Shown: positions 12,220 to 25,020, numbered from the stretch's first letter. The stretch is DNA of 64,000 bases from Adineta vaga (GCA_021613535.1 CP075496.1:3162001-3226000); one strand, 5' to 3'. Made by a program: numbers and translations. Notes: a model not told the origin generated them from the sequence alone.

Positions 12220-13362
12220 CTACAAAAATAAAGAATAAAATTACTAATTTGAAAAAAAAAGGAAAATAAATGACTTTTTTTCTCGTAAATAAAATATTAG
12301 TGTGAGAAGAGAAGTGTAACAAACCACGCTTCATTTATTATCATGTATCATTAGTCGATCGATACTAATCGATAGATATAGTCAGTATCGCTAATAAATA
12401 CATACAAATAGCGAAAAAAAACCATGATTCATGACAATCCATATATACTCACTTGCTTGCTCGTCTCGTCTTCTATACAAATATGCGTGTTTGTTCTGTA
12501 GCAAAAATTGACCAATACCGATAGTTCATTGAAATTTTTCAAGTATTTTGGTATCTGGAGTGCTACAAATGTACTTTTACAGGTGAAACATGGTCAGTAT
12601 TTGAGATAATATGATAGAAAATTTCATATTTGTTAAATAGATGTCGCTTATAATACAGAAAAGTGTTGTAAGAAGTATATCTTCTGCTTCTGCATGATAT
12701 TATATCACATGATCAAACAGACAAATCATTTGAGAAGGAAACGATCGTTCTGTCAATAGTTACTTCAGATAAATTATCTTCCGATAAACAAAGAATATAG
12801 ATAATAGTGAATTGATTAGTTAACATTTCATTAAGAAGAGTGTGAAGATGATTATTTAATACAGTTAGTGAAAAAGAACCAAACGAAGAAGACTTTTTTT
12901 TATCATTCTCTCGCACTACTTCGCTTCGCTTCTCAAAGAAATTTGCATCTCTTTATTATGTGATGTCGTTAATGGTAGAATAGAAAAAAACAAGAAATTG
13001 TCGGAGAATTGCGAAAACGATAACTATTGAGTAAATTGTTTTTCCTCCATCATCTGTTTTAAACACATAACTTTGTAGCACGGGAACATCTGACACATAT
13101 GTGTGGTGATTAGAGAGAGAGAGATCAGAAAGTCATCCCAGTGACACTTTCACAAAGATTTTATGTCAGAGAAATTTTGTACGCACTATTATAATCTATA
13201 AATTTATTTCTATTTTATTGGACGTATTTTATCATCAAATGTCGTTTTTCTGCTCTATTAATACACATGATGACGGCATTGTTTATTTTGTTTGTGTTAT
13301 TTTCCCTTGAACAAAGTTCTTTTGAATGAAATTTTTACAAGCACATCACAACAATAAGCACT
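12220..13362. other. intergenic, no gene seen
   Basis: Beyond the candidate FHIP1 leader exon I see no supported exon. The open frame at 12713-12916 (minus) has no domain or splice context. Confidence 0.55.
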
Positions 13363-15931
13363 TTAGATCGTACGTCGTAGATAGATTTGTTTTTCAATTG
13401 CTGGCTTTTGACGATTCTTTCGATCGCATTGAAATCTTTCACGTCGAAGTCGATTACGTTCCCCACGAACTGGATCAATACCAAATCCGTACTTTAATAT
13501 ATCGAGAATAATGACAAAACCAACTACTAATGATATTGCTAAGATAGCAATATAACTAAATGTTTTTGATATATATTGAAAAGTGATAACACTTTTCGCT
13601 ATATTTTCACAATGACGGCCGGTAAAACTATTGGATATACATTGACATTCGTATCCAAGAGGTAATGATCGACAAACACCTTTGTTCAAACAAGTCACAT
13701 TATAACAATAATCAATACGAGTTTCACAATGAATACCAGTACGTCCTTGAATGCAGTTACAAACAAAATGTGTAGCATTCAGATCTTTGCATCCACCTGA
13801 AATAAAATTAAAGTTTTCTTTCTACATATGATTGTAAAGAGTTATGATTTACATACCACCATACAAACAAGTATTTGCTTGACATGGACGAATGTTGATT
13901 TCACAATTCGTACCGTTGTAACCAGATTTACATAAACACGAGTAACCATGAGGAAGATCTGGATTATTTTGACAAGTGCCAGAGTTTTGACAATATGGAT
14001 AAATTTCACATGGTTGAAATGAAATATTGCATGAGAATCCAATAACATTTGAATTTGAACAATTAGGTGCTATAAAAGGAATTACAGGTTGTTCAATAAG
14101 TGTTTGCAATGATGATGTGATGGTTGAGTCAATGGTCGTAGTGACTAGTGACGTTGTGGTTGAGTCAGTGGTCGTAGTAGTTGGTGATGTGGTGATCGAG
14201 TCACTGGTCGTAGTGATTGATGACGTTGTGGTTGAGTCAGTGGTCATAGTGATTGGTGTGTTTCGGTTTCATTAATTTCAGGAGAATCCGTCTCATCTAA
14301 AATAGATTTATCGCTTCATCATTACTTTTTATAACATTATTAAGCATATAGATACCATTATTTTCGTTAGAAAAATATTCAGTGACAATCTCATTGGGAA
14401 CTAAAATGCTAAAGATTGTGCATATTCACAAAAGTTGGAATGGAAACTTTACATACCTGAAACATTATTCAGTGGAGTTTCGAATGTTACTGCTTCATAT
14501 TGCGTTTCATTGATAACTATAAGTGAAAGAATTTGAAAATTTCATTAAAGAACAATATATGCCCATATTTGAATTCTACTATCCTACTATGGTTTTTTGA
14601 AAATATCTTCTCATCGATTTCTTATAAGGAGATGTAATCATGATATTAGATATTCTTTTAACGTTATTCTCAGTTAGCTCGAAGATAGAGCATAATATTT
14701 AGGAGCACGATATATTTAATAGATTTTTTCTTGACCGATCGTTAAATTTCACTAGACATTTTCTAATAAAAATAACTATCCAAAATACATTAAGAGTGTT
14801 TTGAACTATTTAAGGTTGGATATATATTTTAAACACGTACATCTTGTTAAAGTGCTTAAACTACTTTCATGTGACATACCTGCTACAATAGTTGTCGTGA
14901 ATCTTTCTGAAGATTATCTTTAGTATATCTGTTACCATTATATAGTGCGTCTTGAAACTTCAATAGAATGTCTTTTAATATCATAAAGATATACTAGTTG
15001 TAGGATTCTCAAGAAACTCAGATTCAGTTATTTCAATCAATATTAGCTTCTGTATTAATGTGTATTCGATTAAGCCTGTTTTGTACTCACCACAATTATT
15101 TGTTTTCAAAATGAACTTTATAATTCGTTTGTTGTTTGTATCAGTAACATATATGTTTCCAAAACGATCAAAACTCATACTATTTGGATTATCCATTTTA
15201 GTACCGGAAGTATTTTTCTTCTTTGAACAGCCGACTAAACACCGAGAACCATTAAGTTGTGATGTGACGTAGATAATTCGATTGTTTCCCTTATCAACAA
15301 CATATAAATTGTCTTCGGCGTCCAGTGTAATATCTGTGGGACATTTGAGTTTCATACCATCTATTTTCTGTTGGTCTTCTATCACTGATTGCCCTATAGT
15401 TGATCCAGATTTGAAACGCTGAACTCTATTATTCTTGCAATCTGCCACATACAAATCGAAGTTCGTGTTAACAAAAATTCCTCGCGGTTGATCTAGTTTA
15501 TTTGAACTATCTGACTTTTTCGATTTATTGCCTGCAACAATTGTCCACGATGCATCAGGAGATTCAAGTGGCATTTTGACTACAATATTTTCATATCTCA
15601 TAGAACAGTAAATAGTATTATTATCATCCACAAAAAGTCCTGAACAGGATCCTTCATGACTTAGCATCAAAGAAGATTTGGTCCAGGGTCACGAAAATGA
15701 CAAAAAATTGATGAATTTTCTGGCACCCTGATCAGTATAAATGCCTTTCGATGTGACAAATAGGCTTTGTGGTCTTGACCAATATCTAGATCCCCATCTG
15801 AATTCACAATTAGGAATTGACAAACAGTCTGTGTACAATAAGTAATTGCCAGAACAACACGTGTAGATCTTATCATTATTGCCAAAAAATATATCATCTA
15901 GCTTAAGATTGTGAAATACTGAGTCAAGCTT
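13363..15931 (-). pseudogene. NHL-repeat / EGF single-pass membrane protein, disrupted
   Basis: Exons read as 15931-15091, 14906-14880, 14516-14457, 14400-14356, 14296-13857 and 13796-13363, all phase-1 junctions. The first exon carries NHL-type beta-propeller repeats (CSGLFVDDNNTIYCSM, PRGIFVNTNFDLYVADC, DNLYVVDKGNNRI, GNIYVTDTNNKRI). Short Thr-rich linker exons follow, then a 12-residue Thr/Ser repeat. Next are EGF modules (CQNSGTCQNNP, GYNGTNCEI, CLNKGVCRSLPLGYECQC), one TM helix (SYIAILAISLVVGFVIILDIL) and a basic tail. The combination is typical of a large bdelloid membrane-protein family. Two lesions: an in-frame TGA at 15689-15691 between conserved segments SLFVTSKG and SHEGSCSGLFVD, and an extra CA at about 14256-14262 that throws the Thr repeat out of frame. 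No signal peptide exon found. Splice sites otherwise remain good, so decay would be recent; assembly error is the alternative. Confidence 0.7.
14101..14244 (-). repeat. four tandem 36-bp units coding a Thr/Ser-rich 12-mer
   Basis: Four back-to-back 36-nt units encode TTDSTTTSSITT, TSDSITTSPTTT, TTDSTTTSLVTT and TIDSTITSSLQT. They form a mucin-like stalk between the NHL and EGF parts of the surrounding gene. Unit number is likely to vary between alleles. Confidence 0.85.
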
Positions 15932-18351
15932 CTAAATTGCTGTTTGAATGCCACTCCGGATTTAAGCAGAATTTTGGTCGACTGTAAAATGCTATAATAA
16001 ATGAATATATAAATAAAATTTTTAAATGTCACATCAATAATTTATGAGTTGAGCGATATGTCTAACAGCAAATTTTCGATATTGTATTCATATTTCCGTC
16101 ATCGTGGTATTTAATATGCGGCTAGAATATTGGGGTATTAAAGAACATCGGTATTTTCTTTAGCCTCTTATCATAGGCCACAATAATTATCTGGAGCATA
16201 GATGCTAAGAAAGGTGTTTTCCATACATAGAACTGCGATCCATAAAGATAATGAGTAGTTCGTTATCCAAATTTTATCAGTAATGTCTACAAGTCGTACC
16301 AGAAATTATTATCAACGTGTCTCAAGAACCTCAAATCCAGTTGCTAAGTTTATATTCGACTCATCAATGAAAATAATGCACTGCATATATGTAAAAAAAA
16401 TAGAAAAATAAATTAACTATACGCAACTAAAGAAATTTCAAACCCATTGCACTCGTTTGTGACAATAGACAACTATAAAAGTCAACGTTCAGGTTTCCAT
16501 TATATGACTTTTCTATTACATACGTAATATAGCACCTATACATTTCTTCTAAATTTATTTATCTTGTTTATATTTTTAGTTGAGAAAATTATCCTAAGTC
16601 CGTCAGTACTAACGTAAATTTAACTCTCAAATGATTCAAATTCTCATCTGACAATGACTAGTACGATTCTAGAGCATAGTGATATATAAGTACATTATTT
16701 ACTATTGACAATATTAAATTAAGGTGTATCTATGCTATGATTTATTGTTGAAATAGTAAAAGATACTAACTAAAAATCACAATATAAAACTGATGTTATT
16801 AATATTAAACGATTTAGATGGCCTATATTCATCTCTGATTAAGAAGGCACTAGTTATTTTCTAAAATGTTACCTTGAGAATTGGAACAGAGTTGTATCCA
16901 CTGAAAAAATAATATTGCAATACCAAATAATATTTTTTTAATCTAAATTTGAAACGCATCGAATAGGCAGTAAAATATTGAAGACTATATCATACCATTT
17001 CAGAAAGAAAATCAATTGTGAAATAAGTATTAGCCGATTTTCCCAGACTAACGTTAGTATATTTTGATTGAATCAAAATGACTGTAGATCAAAAGAATGC
17101 TGTCTCGTTTATATTTTTCTTCACGTAGTATTGTAAATCGATACAGTTTTGACTCAAATATTAGCTGAAAAAGATCTATGTTGAATTAAGACTTGAATAA
17201 TTATTGAAAGCAAAATTTATCAATTTATATCCAGAATTGACGACATGACTTATGTTTCTTTATTTATGTAATTGAGATTTTAAAAAAGTTAATATTCTTA
17301 TGTTGAATTAATTAAAAAACATTTATTTATCTTCTTTCGGCAACTGAAAAATGATCGCAATGTTGTTGGTTGAGATAACAGTAAGATATTTAGTTAAGAA
17401 ATTGCAGATAAATATGTATAAATACTGACATTCACTGTGTTATCTATCGTTTCACTACGTATAAATTAATCTATTTGATTATTTATTCCAATTTACTTTT
17501 CAGTGATCATGTAAATAAGCAAAATCTTGACTATAGTTGTCGAACATCAATTTTGTCACATACAAGAATATCCGTCGACAGCTATTTTTCATTAATTAAA
17601 AGAAAAGAATCTAAAGTATTGACACAGCTACCTGTACCATTGTTCTAGTCATCGAACTATTTTAGAAAACACACAACACATACGTAACAATATTAACAGT
17701 TCAAATTTTCAATATAAAATATTTTGATTTGAAACTGACTCATCATTTCATTCATTCGATTCATGTAACATTATAATTCTTATCACTAACGTCTCAAACT
17801 GTCTTCACACGATATATACATCATATCAACATCACAGTATTTTGTCTGATATCTAGAGCAACATTTTTTTTTCTTCTTCTCCCATTGTATCATATAAACA
17901 CAAGATGTATTGAAACAATCAGCTGTTTCATAGAAGATTCCAATTCTACACATTGATTCTGTCTAGCTATGAGTTCTCTATTAAGCTAACGACAAATTTA
18001 CACGGCTGGACATACGATCACAATAGATTGACAATTTGTAGTTTCTATTCATTGACACGGAAATCGTTTTTTTTTTATATTATTAATTATATTCTTGCGT
18101 GAGAAATATTCGACATGACTACACAGTAGATAAAAGAGAAAGAGAGAGAAAGAAAAAAAAATGTATACGTCCATTGATCTGATTGGTTAATGATTGTTGG
18201 TAGATTACAAATAAAAAAGAAAAATCAAAGACATATTTACTTTTTCTCTTTCTCTTCTTGTTGAATATAAAATATCGAATATCATCAATATATCAACTAT
18301 TAGTTGATTTCATTTGACTATACAAATAAAATTCAACTATTAATATTTTCA
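15932..18351. other. intergenic, no gene seen
   Basis: About 2.4 kb with no supported exon on either strand. A signal-peptide exon for the NHL gene could lie near 16.0 kb but I could not identify one. A purine-rich GA tract lies near 18134-18162. Confidence 0.5.
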
Positions 18352-20499
18352 ATGGATGATTATCGAACGAACATGATTTACAGGTATCTATTTGGATTTA
18401 TTTTTCTACATTTGTCTCAGTTTATTGAAGATCGAAGAAGATATGTTCTTGATATTAGACATCAGATATTGTCCAATATTGAGTACAAATTATGAAATTT
18501 CTTTGTTGAATTTTTCAGTTATACTGATCTGAATACTGCACCTCGATCGGATATTACTACTGATCCATTATCTATATTATTGGAAGCACGATTTGAACCG
18601 TGTCAAGTTTGTGGTGAACAATCATCTGGTCTTCATTGTGATGCTATTACTTGTGAAGCATGCAAAGTAAGGAGAAGAATTCCACAAACGAATTTCATGC
18701 TATTTTGTTATTTGGTTAGAAATTTTTTCTTCGATCAATTAATGGAGAAGATTTAAAGTATAAATGTGTGAGAAATAAAGATTGTTTAATAACGAGAAAT
18801 ACTCGAACACAATGTCAATATTGTCGATTTCAAAAATGTAAATCTGTAGGAATGACTGTGAAAGGTAATGAAATACATTTGTCGTAAGTTAATTTTAGTT
18901 ATGAACGAAAGTTTTAGAAGGTTCTGAAATCCAACAAACACCACGTGTCGCTGATATATTTGCTCAAATATCTTGTTATGTTTGTCAAGCATCATCAAGT
19001 GGAATTCATTTTGGTAAAAAAAGCTCGTCTCTATTCTATTCGATAATAATAAATTTCTTACATGTTTTATTTGTTGATTACTAGGAGCGATTACTTGTGA
19101 AGGATGTAAAGTAAGTTATATCGATATAAATTTCTTTAATGAGATGGATCATTTTTATTTTAAGGGTTTCTTTCGAAGAAGTATCAAAGAAAGAGCACCA
19201 AGTCGTTATAAATGTATGGATAATGGTACATGTGAAATTAGTGCATCGACAAGAAATGGTTGTCGTTATTGTCGATTTCAGCGATGTATTAGAGTTGGAA
19301 TGTCTGTTGAAGGTATTGAATTTTATTCATGGTTTTTTTGCAGAAAAAATCAATATTTATATATTTATTTAGGAAGCCGAATCGGACGACAAAGTAATCT
19401 TTTTAAACATCATATGCGTAAGAGAAAGTGGCAAACTTAGTTATTGTGCAGAGAGAGTTTCTTTTAGGAATGATGCTGCAAAGAAATGACTATATTTCTA
19501 ACACAACAATACTTCATCAAATGACACAATCAGTATCAACATCAATCACACGACATAAAAGATCGAATGCTAGACGAACAGTTAGTGAATCAAGTAGTTC
19601 AGAAAGTGAATGTAAGTTTGAGTTTATATGAATCTGTCATATGATTTTCTTATTCTATTTCTATTCAGTAACACAATCTACATTAACTATCATTGATTAT
19701 GAAAATCAATTAGATCGTCCGAGTAGAGATTTAATATCGACTATTTTCAAAGCATACAAAGAAACGTTCGAAGTAAAAATTTCTTCCTCTCTTCTAAACT
19801 TCTCTTTAGAATACTTCTATCCAATAGAATTTTCCTATTTGTTCAAAATATAGTACATCATGGTTATCTTGTATGAATCAATTTAAAAATTATGCTAACC
19901 ATTCTGTTAAATTTGCAACACGTATTCCTGGTTTTATGAATTTACAGAATGTTACTGATCAAGTTCAATTAGTTAAATCAAGTATTCATAGTTTAATTAT
20001 TCTCTGTTCACAACGATCAATTCATTCTTCTTCATGGAATTATTTTAATATTACAGATATAAATTTACATGACGAATGTCAACAATTATTTCCATTCATT
20101 GAAAATATTCGTTCCGATGTTGAAAAAATTCATCTATATATTTCATCCTTAAAACTTGATGATAAAGAATTTTCTCTTGTACTTTCCTTACTAATCATTT
20201 CAACAAGTAATATATATCTATCGGATTTTCTTCTAATTGATTCAACACAAACCGAATTAACTTGTGCACTATGTGATTATATGGATTGTAAACGTGGACG
20301 GAAGAGTCAAGATTTTTATACAGTTATGTTTTTATTACCAACATTGAGAAAATTAAATACTATTATACAAGAACAAATTAAAAATCAAATACCGAAAAAT
20401 ATGACCTATCCAGCTTTTTTCTCCCGAGTTTATCTCAATGAACAAGATACAATAGGATCATTAATGAATAATCAATCAAATAGTTTTATCGATGAATGA
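18352..20499 (+). CDS. nuclear receptor with two DNA-binding domains (2DBD-NR)
   Basis: Ten exons (18352-18383, 18519-18666, 18720-18864, 18918-19013, 19085-19110, 19165-19312, 19373-19417, 19468-19611, 19669-19772, 19828-20499) give 519 residues in one frame. DBD1 (about 39-108) has CQVCGEQSSGLHCDAITC and P-box CEACKK, then CQYCRFQKCKSVGM. DBD2 (about 128-198) has CYVCQASSSGIHFGAITC and P-box CEGCKG, then GFFRRSIKERAPSRYKC and CRYCRFQRCIRVGM. The ligand-binding domain follows with the helix 3-5 signature FATRIPGFMNLQNVTDQVQL. A CEACKK first P-box plus CEGCKG second P-box is the hallmark of 2DBD nuclear receptors, known from flatworms, molluscs and other lophotrochozoans. Introns split each DBD right after the P-box CEACK/CEGCK, as in many receptors. 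A short helix 12 candidate is PAFFSRVYLNE. A nuclear ligand-dependent transcription factor, ligand unknown. Confidence 0.93.
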
Positions 20500-20630
20500 T
20501 CAAACATTCCATTTGTAGAAGAGTACATTGAAACCGGTCGTAATTTTTACGGTGACATTTACTTTTTTTTGTTCGATATTGTGTATTTGAAGAAATTTTC
20601 ATATGTCTTTCTTGTGAAGACCTTATTTGA

Positions 20631-22975
20631 TTATGAAATATTTGAAAGTAATTTTCGATTAGCCAAATTACGCGTAGAATCAGTGCCACATTTTTCTATC
20701 CATTGAGAATTATTTATAGGTGGATAATATAAATAACATCGTGGATCAACAGGTTCATAATCTTTAGTAAATGAAGGTGCTCGTCGTAATGATAAATATG
20801 TTCCGACAAGACTAACTGTAACGAATATTATTAGAAAAAGACGATCAATAATCAATGCAATGAAACGCCATTCTTCAACAATCTAAAACATTCAAATATA
20901 TATATTTCTTTTATTTCTTAATGTATAGTCATTCTATTATATTCTATTCCGATTAATCGACCGGTTTTTTTCCCGCATGCTTAAATATCTTTTGTTCGAA
21001 TGATAATCGACTATTTCGTTAACTTACTTCTTTTTCTCTTTTTGCATTTTCAATTTGTTGTGCAATATAAGCAATATGATCAGCCGTTTTTCTAGCAATT
21101 GATCTTCGTCGTTCATCTTTCCATGGAAATATTAAAGATTGATCACTTGTTCTATCGATTGATGTTGATTTCACATATACGTATTTTTGTGGCATAGGTG
21201 GTCGTTCCATGAATAAAATTTTGGGTAAATAAACTAAAAGAATCTTTCTTACAAATGGTATCATATTTGTCGTTGGATGTCGACGAAAATGTATATTTAA
21301 TGTAATAATTGTAATAATAATCGAGAGATTGACAATGACAAGTGTAAATAATAAATATTTACCAAGTAGTGGAATAACGACTGATGTTGGCGGAATCAAT
21401 TCGATAAGTAATAAGTAAAACACCAATAGAGCAACGAGAATTGAGATGGATAAAGTAATCTTTTTTTTACTATCTGATGGTAAAAGAAAAACAAGAACAG
21501 CAAGAACAGATATATTAATACATGGTACTATTAAGTTAACGATGTAAAATAACGGTTTTCGTTGAACAATACAAACAAATGTTAGATCAAGATAAACTTC
21601 GACACAACATGCATAGACAATTTCATGTCGTATAGCTGGTAAACCTTAAAAAAGACATATACGTTTATACATACAATACAATTTTTTATTTCATTTTACT
21701 TAAAATTTCCCATTCAATTGATGGAACATAATCTTCTAAATCCCAACCACGTTCAAGAACAGTTGATTCATTATTTGTTAAAAATTGTAAATTGACCAAT
21801 AAACCCTATGAAAAGATATCTTTAATTAGCATTCTAATTTGGAAGAAAATGCTTTCCTACTTACATGATATGTCCATGTACCAAATTTTAGTGTACAATT
21901 TTGAATATCAAATGGATAGTATGCGATATTGATAGCACAATAAGATTTATAAATCATTGGGGGATTCTATTTCAATAATCACTTGAATATTGTTTCAATT
22001 TTAAAAAACAAAATGATCAACAAACCCATATGACTGTTCCATCATATCGAATTTGTGCTTTTGATCTCGTAGTTATTTGGTAATCACCATCAGCATCTAA
22101 GAAAAAGACATATGATATAGAAATATCAAGTGATATTAAGTTTATCTACTATTATATAGAACGAGATCAGGTTTCCAGATTAGATCACTCGGCATTTGAA
22201 TATATTCTACTCCATCGAATTCTTCTGGTGACCATATGAAACTAAAATCTTGCCATTCCTAGAGATCAAATTTTGAAATGTATTATTGAATGGCGAAGAA
22301 AAGCAAAATATAGACAAATATTTTAGCTCAACTTACATGAAGTACATAGACATGTGTCTGCATGATTTGATTTTTTTCATCCTAAATGACATTGATAAAT
22401 CGATGACAATTGCCCTTTTGCTTTTCTTATCAGATGAAAAATACTTTTAACCATTAGGAATCATATCAATACTTAGCTATATCCTAATAGCAGATGTGTT
22501 TCTTCATTTTCTTTTACTTAATACTTTATTTTAGCCATAGATATCTGTATATATGTCTACATCTTTCTTTCCTATATTTACATTTCATCCACTTATGTGC
22601 AGAAACAAGTGCATCCATGTAAATTATTGCTTATCCTTTACATAGTAACTCAATTATATAATGTATATACAAGCAAACACAAAAGGAAATAGGACGGAAT
22701 CAGTAAATTATATACATACAACATCAGCAATTTGGATAAGTTTTAGACCAAGTTTAACAGTAACAAGATCCGAATTATTTCGTACTGGACGAACATTTTT
22801 ATTATAATTTGACATTAAATACTGATAAAGTTTATTCGTTTTATCACTACTAGAAACTAAAAGAAGAAGAAGAATGAATAATCATTAAATCGAATTATTA
22901 GTCTTTATTTATTCAATTACCTAAAGTATATGTAATATGAAATACAATGAACGAACACCAAAAATATTTCTTCAT
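20631..22975 (-). CDS. nicotinic acetylcholine receptor-like alpha subunit with altered pore
   Basis: Nine exons (22975-22921, 22856-22720, 22381-22337, 22258-22150, 22096-22026, 21966-21865, 21805-21700, 21644-21028, 20882-20631) give 497 residues. A signal peptide ([20 protein letters not shown]) is followed by the ligand-binding domain. Loop D is EWQDFSF, loop [16 protein letters not shown], the Cys-loop [15 protein letters not shown], loop B FGTWTYHG and loop [10 protein letters not shown], with vicinal cysteines defining an alpha type. M1 to M4 follow, with a basic M3-M4 loop. The M2 region reads [21 protein letters not shown]: the usual Glu at -1' is Lys and the usual Leu at 9' is Val, while Glu 20' is kept. 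Cys-loop receptors form pentameric ion channels at synapses; here ion selectivity is uncertain. The stop lies 132 bp from that of the convergent nuclear receptor gene. Confidence 0.93.
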
Positions 22976-23997
22976 CTAGTTGAGTTGAGACAAGGTACTT
23001 GAATAACGAATAATGTCATTTATAATTTGTGAAGTCCAGCTGTGGCTCATAACCTTGTAAGTTCTTTTTTCTTTCTTTTTTTTTGTTACATTTCTAAACA
23101 GATGAGCAATTGATAATGATCAGCTTGGCAGTAGTCATGCTCTCTTTTCTTTTTCTTGGTAGATTCTCGGATCGAAGAAAGAGCTACTAGAGTTGAAATA
23201 AAGGAGAAAAAAAGAGACGTATGCCCTAGAAGAAATAGACATGAAGAAGGGAAGAAAAGAAAAGAGAAGAGATAGAATCTAATGAAAGAGAGATGAAAGA
23301 CGCTCTTGTCATCGACTAGAGTATTGATAACAAGAAAAGAAAAGAAAAGAAAACTAGACAGATAGAGAAAGAAAAAGGAGAACGAGTGATGACAATTCCG
23401 AAAAAAAATTCAGCTAAAGAAAACGCAACAGCATCTCTTCGTGCATATAGTTTATTGACTAAATTAGTCATGCAAATATGATGGAGGCAATGTTTGCCAA
23501 CAAGAGTAATCAATTGATTCTAGCTATATATGATAAAATGAAAATTTTCAAATCTGTCTTTCGTTCCATACTCACTAGGATATTGTTGATAAAAACTTGA
23601 TCATAATTACAAATATCATATAGCACGTCATCATATTAATAATATCCTTTCTAGTAATTTACATTAGTACTTTGCGAAGATAAGAATCAAAGACTTTTCT
23701 TTCTATATTCAACTAATCGGTTCTTATTTGTATTTATAAATATCTTCTTGTTAGATAACAGATAGTTTCATTCAACCGAAAAATTCACTGATTAATGTCA
23801 ACAATTGTATACATTCACTGTCAAATATGTCTATACATGAAGGCAAACAACAAATCTCTTGCTGTCAATAAGACAAACAGCTGCATGTCTTGTTACCGAT
23901 TATTATCTTAGATAAGCATGGCTTTTTCATCGACATAATCTCATTTTGTTCATAAAATCAATTTCATTTTTATAAATAAATACAAACAAAATATACA
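22976..23997. other. intergenic, no gene seen
   Basis: About 1 kb between two minus-strand genes. Purine-rich around 23200-23380. The open frame at 23316-23513 (minus) shows no domain and I do not call it. It should contain the receptor-subunit promoter and the parkin-like 3' UTR. Confidence 0.55.
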
Positions 23998-25020
23998 TTA
24001 AAACCAATGAGATTGAATACAATCCGTACGAAATTCCATTTCACAAATCCAGCACCATGTCATACCACATCGTGTACATGATATCGCATTGCATCCACCT
24101 ATGTATACATCAATCGATATTCTGAAGAGAAAAAAAGACTATGATTCATTTTTAGCTTACCATCTTTTTCAGTATTAACAGAACATCTTGGACATTTCTT
24201 GATCATCTTTGATGATGTATAATTTCGATAACCAAATAAATGATTCCAAAACTAGAAAACAAAGTTAGTGAATACTCATTTTATTTCAATGATTATCTTA
24301 CAGAAAATGGTTGATTATCATTATTTTCTTGATTAGTTTGACATGGACAAGTTTCCATATTCTCATCTTCCCAAAGTGCTTTACAACTTCGACAAAATGT
24401 ATTCTACAGGAAAAAAAATGTTTTTAGCTTTTTTTTTCATTCAATTCATCTTTTTTCTCATACTCCACAACCAATGGATGATGGGCATTTGATTTTTAAG
24501 TTACTTTCATCAAGTATAAGTCCTGAACCACACAAGGGCATTGGACAAATCACTCCCTGATGATGTAATACATATTCTTCAGCACCAAATGTTTTATATC
24601 GTTCATACTAAATTAATATATCGATAAAGACAAGAAATTTTTTCTCAATAAAATCTATTTACATTTGATTTATCCATTAAACGAAAAATATGTAATTCAC
24701 GAAGAAGCGTATCTGCACAACCATTAGGACATCCAAGACTATAACCAATATTTGAATCATATTTAAATTGACGACAATTCAATTTTGTTATAGCATATTG
24801 TTTAAAACATGATAAACATACATGATGATGACAATCAAACAGAATTGTTAGATCTCTAAATACAAACAAACGAAATATAGAAAAACTAATATATACATAT
24901 ATGTATTGTTTTCGTTTATTACTTATTATACAAACATATACAACATTCATGTTCAAGTTTATCTTTTTTTATGATTGATAGTAGATAATTATCAGAAGTT
25001 GTATTGATTTGACATGCCAT
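23998..25020 (-). CDS. parkin-like RBR E3 ubiquitin ligase lacking Ubl and RING0
   Basis: Six exons (25020-24923, 24855-24663, 24607-24464, 24403-24302, 24251-24161, 24098-23998) give 242 residues. RING1 starts CCICLYNKDL and continues CHHHVCLSCFKQYAITKLN, with GYSLGCPNGC and LLRELHIFRLM as in parkin. Then come YERYKTFGAEEYVL, the IBR (CPMPLCGSGL, GCGNTFCRSCKALW) and a linker with a tryptophan. RING2 is KKCPRCSVNTEKDGGC, whose final Cys is the catalytic thioester residue, followed by the parkin-style ending SHWF. Animal parkin is about 465 residues with Ubl, RING0, RING1, IBR, REP and RING2. Here the first residues (ACQINTTSDN) align only with the tail of RING0. I find no upstream exon for Ubl or RING0 in the next 500 bp. 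Without Ubl and RING0, autoinhibition and PINK1 phospho-ubiquitin control would be altered. A mitochondrial quality-control role is inferred only. Confidence 0.85.

Noticed and set aside
14027-14275. Val-rich open frame on the + strand
   Set aside because: Antisense shadow of the Thr-repeat array of the NHL/EGF gene.
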